The notes under the pieces are model-generated. The model searched no databases, was not told the DNA's origin, and worked only from the letters and a program-made list of their open reading frames with translations. A DNA stretch of 64,000 nucleotides from positions 19,565,535 to 19,629,534 of the forward strand of contig JAWUZG010000056.1 in assembly GCA_036785705.1 (NCBI GenBank). Reading direction: 5' to 3'. This DNA comes from Acanthornis magna. Taxonomy: Eukaryota > Chordata > Aves > Passeriformes > Acanthizidae. Shown piece by piece: positions 35,571 through 44,300 of the stretch. Both the position numbers and the translations under genes were made by a program. Each line of letters starts with the position of its first letter. Positions within the stretch are counted from its first letter, which is position 1.

Positions 35571-36162
35571 AGTATGATTGCACCAGGCAGAGGCATTGGT
35601 GTAAATTCCTGTTCCTGTAGTGACAAAGCGGAATCTTTTGTCTGAATTTTTTGGTGGTATAATTTAGATAGAAACATGCAAAAGCTTGCATGGATCCAAA
35701 AATGTCTATTTCTTGAGGTGGTATGGAAAGAGGGGGAAAATCAAGAACTTTGTTTACTCCTAATCTTGCATCATTGGAAAGGTACCACCCAGCTGGTTTA
35801 CCAGCTTTCTTTCGCCAAGTTTGTCGGCACCACCAGGATGGCTCAATGCGATCCATAGCAGTGCACTCTCTCCTGACCGTCAAATTGTACAAAGCATCCC
35901 ATTCACTTTTTACCAAAGGTACGGCCACCAGACAGGTTCGGAAAGGGTCACCAGGGGAGGTCATAGAAAGGCACAGCGTAGATTCATTTAAAGCTTTAGC
36001 TAGCGTAAGCCAAACATTGCGCTCAGGAAGAGGTGGCATCGTTGCCACAGTCGCTTCCGTCATCTTCACTGTCATCAGGAGCAGCACCAAGGGAGCGAGG
36101 CACTGCCTTGGTGCATTTTGCGGGAACTTACTGGGTACCTGGGAATGTAAGCACACATGCAT
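35497..36162 (-). pseudogene. env remnant: signal peptide and N-terminal part of SU
   Basis: An open frame of 221 codons begins MHVCLHSQVPSKF and has a hydrophobic core LAPLVLLLM at about residues 23-31, consistent with a signal peptide. Next comes a segment with Asn-X-Ser/Thr sites (for example NEST, NLTV, NYTT) and cysteines typical of a retroviral surface subunit. Near a six-base A run (plus strand T run at 35647-35652) the retroviral-looking reading moves to the frame of the TM segment; the rest of this ORF to 35497 is out-of-frame and probably meaningless. The SU region is shorter than I would expect for a replication-competent alpharetrovirus. A possible splice acceptor (attcccag) precedes the segment at about 36121. 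No attempt is made to restore the frame. Confidence 0.7.
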
Positions 36163-38184
36163 ATTCTCTTCTCTAGGTTAACAGGTTAACAGGTTAACAT
36201 CTGAGCTTTGTCATTGCATGTTATTACACACTCAATTGTGGGTTTTGCATTATGAGCAAAGGTGATCAAGGCAACAGGTACAACTACTAATATACATAAG
36301 AGAAAGAAAACAGTACTTCAAAAGTATACAGATTATTAACCATTTAACTACTACATTTAGCTACTACCCAGAGTCTACAATCACTGGAGAGTCCCACTTT
36401 ACAGGCGAGACCTGAAGACCTTTCCCGGGCAAGGCTCTCAAGTTTACCTGAAAGGGGTTCCAGTTCTTATCAAGCCGAATTGGTGAGCCAAAATAATTCA
36501 ATTGCATTTTTAGAGTAGAAACATCTGGGGTTAAAGATTCAGTATCCGATCAGTTTAGGGCCAGGGCTTGGCCAGAGCCCAGGCCTCAACTGAGAGGGCT
36601 TCCCTAACCATCTTAGAAAGAAGCTTCTATTAATAGCAATTCTTTAAAACAGTACACTTCTTACAGATAACTACACAGGGTTATGCGAAAATTTCTAAAG
36701 CAGCCGGCGTTGTCTTTTAGTTTGGTACCATAAACAAATTGCAAATAACTGTGAACACACATCTAGAATTGTTAATACAGTAACAGTAATTGTTCTGAAA
36801 AAGTTTTTCATCGTGAACATTTCAGTTGACTTTATCTTATCTTTATAGCAAAAGAACTGCAAAGAACTCTTTGTAATGTGCATTTGCTCTCTCCTTTCTT
36901 TTAGAGGTTACTAAAATTTAACTTCTTAATAGAACTTAAAATCAACAGACTTTACATAAATATTGATCAACTCAAAGTTGACAGGTCTGACATATAAACT
37001 CAGAAGATAAAGGATTCAAACAATATTGTTAGTACATTTGCTGCAGCACTTTCACACTTGCATACACAGAGATACTGTTTAAAGTATACAGCAATGATAG
37101 CATCATACATTTTGGAAAATTGCATCTAAAACTTGCTTAATTTTGCAGATGGTAAGACAGCTTTTTGTAAATATAATTACAAGAGGTTTGAGATGTAAAG
37201 AGGACATCAAAGACATAATTATATAATATTGCCATGACACTGGACACGTATCTTAGCGTTGTGGATGCATAAAACTGACACATGCATAGAAGCAGCTGTA
37301 GTTATGGTTTTAACTGATTGCAAAGGAGTGTGCTAATGTATGTTTCACTGTGGCTTCTCTGCCATAAGGGCAAAGAACATCAAGAACTCAGGTACTGAGA
37401 AGACAACTGAGCAAGTGTATTTTATGAGATAAGATTACATTGAGTTACTTTTCTGGGCAATTAATGTACTTAAAGTATTTTGATGTTAGGTTTGTGTGCA
37501 AGCTATAGGTGACAAGGAAGAATAAGTACTCTTGAATCTGTGAACAGCTGTAAAAGCTGGCAATGTTGTCACATAGGCAAACAGGTAAAGTTCGCACTAT
37601 GCTGTTTGTTTTTACCGTAGAAAACTATGGGTTAATTATAGTTGATTCTTAAAAGTTTCTGCAGATAAGAAATACGGAGCGAGGCCTAGCATGGGCCTCA
37701 CACAGTTAATTGTTGCTGGTTTGCAGCTCAAGGAATGCCAAGGTCAAATGGTGGAGGGGTGCCAAGTTAGCTTCACAAACTCTGAGGGTAAATAGAGAAA
37801 TAAAATGTATCCTGTGGAAAAAACAAATTTTACACTCTCGAGTTTTGTATCCATCGTGTGGGAAAAAGCAGATTTCTAACTTGAAACTATGGATCACAAT
37901 AAAGCTGAGGTAATACAGAAATAATTAAGCAGAACATAAGATTATTTGATCAAATTAAATACTTCAGGTGTATCTATGAAAACTTGTCAGTTGAAACACA
38001 TACACAACCACTCACTCCTCCCCCCATCGGCAAGCAATCGGTTTCTTCTGTGCAGCTTTCTTGCTTCTTTTGAAGACATCTCGCAATCGGTTGCAGCTGA
38101 GTCAGCTCTCCGGCCGAGGGTTGAGCACTGGAACCCGGGGGGAGAGATGTCAACCCCAAGGCTTGCCTCATGTAGAAAGCAATT
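36163..38184 (-). other. Two-kilobase non-coding centre of the provirus
   Basis: Where gag, pro and pol should lie there is about 2 kb of AT-rich DNA without an open frame above about 65 codons and with no visible retroviral protein motif. At 36175-36199 there is a small tandem aggttaac repeat. Given the near-identical LTRs, this much decay cannot have happened after insertion, so the segment was probably already part of the element when it integrated. Its origin (captured host DNA or an old degenerate viral segment) is unknown. Confidence 0.7.
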
Positions 38185-38222
38185 TCAGAGTTTCGTAAGG
38201 AGTAATAAGAGTCTTACAGTCA

Positions 38223-38894
38223 TTATACCCATTTTTTCACACAAGCTTTCTCTGTCCTTTCTGAAATCAGCTCGGTGCGGGGGAAGGTCGAACTTCTTCT
38301 TGCTCTGGCTGTGGCAACGGCGGAGCGGAGGGCCGCCTCCTCCCCTTTCCTCTGTCCGTAGCGGCGGCAGAGGAGGAACACCTTGCACTCCGAGAACTGG
38401 GAGCAACCCGCTGGTCGGGGGGTTGCTGTACAGTGTCTCTCTAGCGTAAGCCTTTTAGGAATGTCCTTCCCCCTCTCTGCGCCCGTTAACTTTTCTGTTG
38501 CTACTGCTGCAAACTTTTTCTCTGTTTGATACCTTCGTATACAGTCTATAACTTCTTTCCACACCTTACAGAGCTTTTTTGCAGCTTTATCATCATTAAT
38601 TACCACAATAAACAACTCATCTCCAAACTTTTTCCACTCGCTCTCCTCGAAAAAGGTATTAGGGTCAACAAAAAACCCCTTGACCTTCCCTAACGCGACT
38701 AGCCCTGCTAGTTGCTTAAGATTATCTGATCCCACTCCCCGCTTTTCAAGAAAGCACTTAAAGATTTTGAAAACTACCTCCCCGTCCATCGAGTCCAGCT
38801 GGCCAGCTTTTTTCTCTGGGTTACCGGCTTCCATCGGCCCCACGCAGCGTCTCTGGGTAGTTTTCGGCGGCGAGCTCTCTTTGGATGAGCCCAA
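38223..38894 (-). pseudogene. gag-start remnant (matrix-like domain)
   Basis: An open frame of 223 codons in the position of gag, about 125 bases after the primer binding site. It begins MGSSKESSPPK, with Gly2; a second Met at 21 could be the real start. Residues about 36-120 are helical and lysine-rich and include FKIFKCFLEKRGV, VKGFFVDPNTFFEESEWKKF and KLCKVWKEVI, which suggest a retroviral matrix fold. Beyond about residue 165 the sequence becomes Arg/Ala-rich, while an overlapping frame (38185-38406) is proline-rich with PPLPPL, hinting at a frameshift. No capsid or nucleocapsid zinc knuckle was found, so gag is truncated. The assignment rests on position and general character, not on an exact motif. 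Confidence 0.6.
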
Positions 38895-39016
38895 GGCGAC
38901 CGGATTAGGTCCTCTGCAATCACAGTACCATCTCCATGCCTATCAGCCACTGCAAAACTGATGCCGCCTTATCTCGTCGTAAAAAGTGTCTCGACTTAAG
39001 AGTCCTTATTGATGTA

Positions 39017-39034
39017 TCACGTCGAGGGTCACCA
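39017..39034 (-). other. Primer binding site, tRNA-Trp type
   Basis: On the minus strand TGGTGACCCTCGACGTGA lies three bases beyond the end of the 5' LTR. It matches the tRNA-Trp primer site used by avian sarcoma/leukosis viruses except for one extra or changed base in the middle (CCCTCG). This supports alpharetroviral affinity. Confidence 0.82.
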
Positions 39035-39037
39035 AAT

Positions 39038-39557
39038 TGTTGCGGCATAAAAATCCCATTTAAGGTAGTCCCATTTAAGGTTATCCCATTTAAGGTTGGA
39101 CCGGCACCATTTAAGGTAATCCCATTTAAGGTTACGCACCGCAATCGACGAGGAGAATAAGCAATCCAGGATCAATGTGATCAATATAAGCTTTATTCCC
39201 CACTCTTTCTCTAGGTTCTCAGACTTAAGTACATTTTTCAGCAGCTTGCAGGTTTTACATGTCATTATGTCATTGGTTAGTAAGACTACTTGCTACACTA
39301 TTATTGGTTAGATGCATACAGCTACAATACTTGTTCCCTCCCAACTCGCGGTCCCTTAATCTGATGTTCTGTATTCTTTTGACCACAATTCTTCTTTCAT
39401 AAATTCGGTACTTTCCCAAAACGACCAAGGACATTGTCCTTGCAGCTTTCTCTCAAGGTTTTGCTTGCACAATGCCTACTCTGTACTCTGTGGCAGATGC
39501 TGCAAAAGCAGAGCATCTAGCATCTCACGGTCCTGCTCTTCGAGCCATCTCTCCACA
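39038..39557 (-). repeat. 5' LTR of the provirus (520 bp)
   Basis: Near-identical to 34299-34803, with five base differences: tgcggC/T near the left edge, ccgG/Acacc, actcG/Acgg, acaaT/Cctt-type and tcaC/Tggt. It has five rather than four ccttaaatgg modules in U5, which accounts for the 15-bp length difference. It contains the same CCAAT, TATA-like and AATAAA motifs and would drive transcription toward lower coordinates. Confidence 0.93.
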
Positions 39558-39563
39558 TGTATA
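39558..39563. repeat. Target-site duplication, right copy (TGTATA)
   Basis: Matches 34293-34298 across the provirus. Confidence 0.7.
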
Positions 39564-39795
39564 TATATGTAGATGTATATACATGTGCATATATCTGTGT
39601 ATATATACACACATGTATGTATATATATGTATATGTATATACACATATATATACATACACCTATATATGTATACATATGCATGTGCATGTATATATATGC
39701 GTATATCTACGTGTATATATATGTATGAAAACCTATATGTACATATATCTATGTGTATCTCTCTCTCTCTGTGTATGTCTATCTCTATATGTGTT
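39558..39795. repeat. TA/TG microsatellite, right part
   Basis: Continuation of the block B microsatellite after the provirus. It ends in ctctctctctgtgtatgtct-like sequence closely matching 9418-9450 of block A. Confidence 0.93.
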
Positions 39796-40046
39796 ATGCT
39801 TTGAGCCTGGCTAAATGGTAGGCAGCTATACTGTCTGCTCTCTGTACTGTCTGGCTTTTGCATATATGCATTTAACATTTACGAGTGATGTGTACTGTAT
39901 AAAAAAATAATGCTAAGATAAAATATAATTAAGTAGAAAAAAGGTTAGGGTCAATTGTAACTTTGAAATAATTGTGGTACATTAGAAAATGTAGTAATAA
40001 ATACATGGTAATAAATGCCTTTTAAGTTGATAAATCACAGACCCAG
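39796..40046 (+). repeat. Repeat block B, AT-rich end
   Basis: Nearly identical to block A from tgctttgagcctg through gataaatcacagacccag, but without the 665 bp found in block A at 9519-10184. After 40046 the sequence is unrelated to the satellite. Confidence 0.88.
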
Positions 40047-40439
40047 GGATCAAGACATCTTAAAGAAACCAAGAAGATAACTGCTGGCATCCCAGGAAGT
40101 CTGTTATCTTGACTCACACATGCCAAAAGTAACCATCACCTACAAATTAATTTGGAACTGAGGAAACATAGACAGGAGGATTTTGGCCTTCAGCCCTGAG
40201 GCAATCCAGCAGGTCTGAGACTCCAAGACAGGCTGGCAGAAAGGGGCAAGGATCAGAGGGGGGGAGTTGAGTGAAGTGTTAATTACTTTCTACGCTTAAT
40301 GAATACGTAACAGTTAAAGTATTTAAGTTCACAGTACAATGCATGAGTGTGCCTCTGGCAAAACTGCTAAGTACGCAGTGCTGGTTTTGCCTTTGCTCGA
40401 TTAATAAATACTCAGTATTATGCAGTTAAAATTTCAGCT
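40047..40439. other. Intergenic; possible LTR end
   Basis: No gene. From about 40277 (tgttaattactttc) to about 40436 there is AT-rich sequence with gattaataaatactcag, an AATAAA in a context resembling an LTR R region. The family could not be identified. Confidence 0.35.
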
Positions 40440-41028
40440 TGTGAACACATTTATATCATTTCCATCCCGGGAGGAAGGCCTTTCTCTCTCTTGCAAGGCC
40501 TTTGCAACTTTCAGTCTGTACCGGGATTCCCACAGGATCACAGCTTCCCGCAGGCATCCACCCGCTCCTCTGGCGTGGGCACCTCCTCACGGGCTGTGGA
40601 TGGTTCTCTGCACACCTATGGACTCCATGGGCCGCAGGGGGACCCCCTGATCCCCCCATGGTCTTCATCACAGCCGGCAGAGGATTTTCATGTTCTGGTG
40701 CCTCGGGCACCTCCTCTCCCACCTTTTCCACTCACCTAGGATTCTGCATGTTGTTTTCCCTGACATATTTTCACCTCCTCCTCCTCTGGCTAAAAACAAG
40801 TGCGTGCTCACATTGTTTCGATTTCTTCTTAAATACGTTTTCACAGAGGCGTGACTAACATCCCTAATTGTCTCAGGCTTGGCAGCAGCATGGCCATCAT
40901 CTTCAGTGCCATCAGAGACTGGCTCTGCTGGACATGGTGAAGAACTTCCAGAACTTTCACAGAGGATGTGCAGGAGCCATCTTTGTACCCCACTGTACTC
41001 ACTAGCAAAACTGGGCCCAGTGAAACCA
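40440..41028. mobile_element. Diverged LTR remnant related to 5159-6033
   Basis: Shares the order of landmarks with the 5.2-6.0 kb element: gggccgcagggggacc-type repeats, a 'tcttcttaaatac.tt.tcacag' segment (about 40820), 'ctggctctgc..gacat' and the terminal ccaacaca at about 41026. It is more diverged and lacks the beginning. Open frames on both strands are not genes. Confidence 0.55.
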
Positions 41029-41215
41029 ACACAATATGTGTATATGTGTGTGTATATGTATATGTCTGTGTATCTATGTGTATATGTATGTATATGTACA
41101 TATATGTATATACATAGCTGTATATATATCCGTATATATGTGTGTATATGTGTGTGTATGTATATGTGTGTCTTTTTTTATATCTATATGTATATATACA
41201 CATTTGTGTATATAA
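41029..41215. repeat. TG/TA microsatellite
   Basis: About 190 bp of TGTATA, TGTG and TATATG motifs directly after the LTR remnant's ccaacaca end. Confidence 0.92.
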
Positions 41216-41399
41216 TCAGTCTTACTTTATATTATATATGACAATTAAACATTGTCATAAGTATGATTATTATGAACCAGATTCACATTGGGTGTATCAA
41301 TATATGTAATGTCTTGGTGGCAGTGGGTGAGTATCCAGAAATATATGTGTATATACATCGTATAGACAGTGCAAAATCAGACTGATTGATAGGGTGTCT
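41216..41399. other. Short single-copy spacer
   Basis: AT-rich intergenic DNA; no feature recognised. Confidence 0.4.
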
Positions 41400-44300
41400 G
41401 TGCCATATTGGAGGTGTGGGGGGGGCGGGCAAGAACATGTCTAAACCTGACCTGGCTTCTGTGGGCTGTGATCTTGCCCACCCTGATGCTCAGCCTGAGT
41501 CTAGCTGGTGTGTTTGGCCTTTTTGGGGAGAAGGGGGCAGCTGGTGTCAGCCTGGCTTCTGTGGGCCGTGGTCTTGCTCCCTGCCATCACTGAGCCTGAG
41601 TCTAGCTGTGGTGTTTGGCCTTTTTGGCGAGAAGGGGAAGCGTGTGACAGCCTGGCTTTAGTGCACTGTGGTCTTGCCCCCCTGACACTCAGCCTAAGTC
41701 CAGCTGCTGGGTTTGGCTCTTTTGGGGAGAAAGGTGGATGCATGTGTCAGCCTGGCTCCTGTGAGCTGCCGTCATGCTCACGGCCATCACTCAGCGGGAG
41801 TGCTGCTGATGGGGTTTGGCCTTTTTGGGGAGAAGGGTGAATGGCGTGTCAGCCTGGCTTCTGTGCATTGTGGTCTAGCCTGGCTGATATACAGCCAGAG
41901 TGCAGCTGCTGGGTTTGGCCTGTCTGGGGAAGAGGGTGAAGCGTGTCAGGCTGGCATCTGTTGGCTGAGCTCTTGCCCCATCGGACCCTCCATCTGAGTG
42001 TGTTTGGCCTTTTTCAGGAGCAAGGGGAAGTCCTGTAAGCCTGGCTTCTGTGGGCTGTGGTCTTCCCCGTCTGACACTCGGCCTGAGTACCGGTGGTCGG
42101 TTTTGGCCTTTTTGGGGAGAGGGGTCAAGTGTGTTGAAGCCTGGCTTCTGTGGGCCATGCTCTTGCTCCCTGCCACCACGCAGCTGGGGGGCAGTTGCTG
42201 GGTTTGAACTTTTTGGGGGGAAGGGGGAAGTGTGTGTAAGCCTGGCTTCTGTGGGCTGTGGTCTTGCCCACCCGAACCCTAAGCCTGAGTCCACCTGCTG
42301 GGTTTGGCCTTTCTGGGGAGAAGTGGGATGTGGGTGTAAGGCTGTCTTCTGTGGTTTGTGCCATTGTTCCCTGCCATCACTGAGATAGATTCTAGCTGCT
42401 GGGCTTGGGGTTTTGGGGAGAAGGGGCAAGCGTGTGTAACCCTGGGTTCTGTGGGCTGTGCTCTTGCTCCCTGCCATATCTCCCCGCTGGGGCGCACGTG
42501 CTGGCTTTGGCCTTTTTGGGGAGAAGGGGCAAGTGTGTGTAAGCCTGGCTTCTGTGGGCCATGCTCTTACTCTCTGCTATCACTCAGCTTGGGTGCAGCT
42601 GCTGGGTTTGGGCTTTTTGGGGAGAAGGGGCAAGTGTGTGTAAGCCTGGCTTCTGTGGTTTGTGCCCTTGTTCCCTGCCATCAGTGAGAGAGATTCTAGC
42701 TGCTGGGCTTGGGCTTTATGGGTAGAAGGGGAAAGTGTGTGTAAGCCTGGCTTCTGTGGGCCATGCTGTTACTCCCTGCTATCACTCAGCTGGGGTGAAG
42801 CTGCTGGGTTTGGGCTTTTTGGGGAGAAGGGGGATGTGAGTGTAAGTTTGTCTTCTGTGGTTTCTGCCCTTGTTCCCTGCCATCACTGAGACAGATTGTA
42901 GCTGCTGGGCTTGGGGTTTTGGGGAGAAGGAGCAAGTGTGTGTAAGCCTGGGTTCTTTGGGCTGTGCTCTTGCTCCCTGCCATATCTCCCCGCTGGGGTG
43001 CACGTGCTGGCTTTGGCCTTTTTGGGGAGAAGGGGCAAGTGTGTGTAAGCCTGGCTTCTGTGGGCCATGCTCTTCCTCTCTGCTATCACTCAGGTGGGGT
43101 GCAGCTTCTGGGTTTGGCCTTCTTGGGGAGAAGGGGGATGTGAGTGTAAGCCTTTCTCCTGTGGTTTGTGCCCTTGTTCCCTGCCATCACTGAGATAGAT
43201 TCAAGCTGCTGGGATTGGGGCTGTGGGGAGAAGGGGCAAGTGTGTGTAAGCCTGGCTTCTGTGGGCCATGCTCTTACTCCCTGCTATCACTCCGCTGGGG
43301 GGAAGCTGCTGGGTTTGGGCTTTTTGGGGAGAAGGGGGATGTAAGTGTAAGCCTGTCTTCTGTGCTTTGTGCCCTTGTTCCCTGCCATCACTGAGACAGA
43401 TTCTAGCTGCTGGGATTGGGGCTGTGGGGAGAAGGGGCAAGTGTGTGTAAGCCTGTCTTCTGTGTTTTGTGCCCTTGTTCCCTGACATCACTGAGCTAGA
43501 TTCTAGCTGCTGGGATTGGGGCTGTGGGGAGAAGGGGCAAGTGTGTGTAAGCCTGGCTTCTGTGGGCCATGCTCTTACTCCCTGCTATCACTCAGCTGGG
43601 GTGCAGCTGCTGGGTTTGGGCTTTTTGGGGAGAAGGGGGATGTGAGTGTAAGCCTGTCTTCTGTGGTTTGTGCCCTTGTTCCCTGCCATCACTGAGATAG
43701 ATTCTAGCTGCTGGGCTTGGGGTTTTGGGGAGAAGGGGCAAGCGTGTGTAACCCTGGGTTCTTTGGGCTGTGCTCTTGCTCCCTGCCATATCTCCCCACT
43801 GGGGTGTATGTGCTGGCTTTGGCCTTTTTGGGGAGAAGGGGCAAGTGTGTGTAAGCCTGGCTTCTGTGGGCCATGCTCTTCCTCTCTGCTATCACTCAGC
43901 TGGGGTGCAGCTTCTGGGTTTGGCCTTCTTTGGGAGAAGGGGGATGTGAGTGTAAGCCTGTCTTCTGTGGTTTGTGCCCTTGTTCCCTGCCATCACTGAG
44001 ATAGATTCTAGCTGCTGGGCTTGGGCTTTTTGGGCAGAAGGGGCAAGCCAGTGTAAGCCTGGGTTCTTTGGGCTGTGCTCTTGCTCCCTGCCATATCTCC
44101 CCGCTGGGGTGCACGTGCTGGCTTTGGCCTTTTTGGGGAGAAGGGGCAAGTGTGTGTAAGCCTGGCTTCTGTGGGCCATGCTCTTACTCTCTGCTATCAC
44201 TCAGCTGGGGTGCAGCTGCTGGGTTTGGGCTTTTTGGGGAGAAGGGGCAAGTGTGTGTAAGCCTGGCTTCTGTGGTTTGTGCCCCTGTTCCCTGCCATCA

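Larger units (their letters stand above)
34299..39557 (-). mobile_element. Non-autonomous alpharetrovirus-like endogenous provirus
   Basis: A complete provirus of about 5.26 kb on the minus strand: 5' LTR (39038-39557), a tRNA-Trp-type primer binding site (39017-39034), a gag-start ORF (38223-38894), about 2 kb without coding potential (36.2-38.2 kb), env in two frames (36162 to 34722), a polypurine tract (34804-34820) and 3' LTR (34299-34803). A 6-bp TGTATA duplication flanks it. No protease, reverse transcriptase, RNase H or integrase could be seen. The two LTRs differ by five substitutions and one 15-bp copy-number change, so the insertion is young. It sits inside the microsatellite of repeat block B. 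It could not make a virus by itself, and the env frame is broken. Structural analogues in birds are defective families such as ART-CH and EAV-HP, which also lack pol regions; I do not claim identity with them. Confidence 0.92.

Noticed and set aside
35640..35660. Programmed ribosomal frameshifting in env at the A-run
   Set aside because: Retroviral frameshifting serves gag-pro-pol, not env. A simple indel in a homopolymer explains the change better, and no stimulatory structure was assessed.
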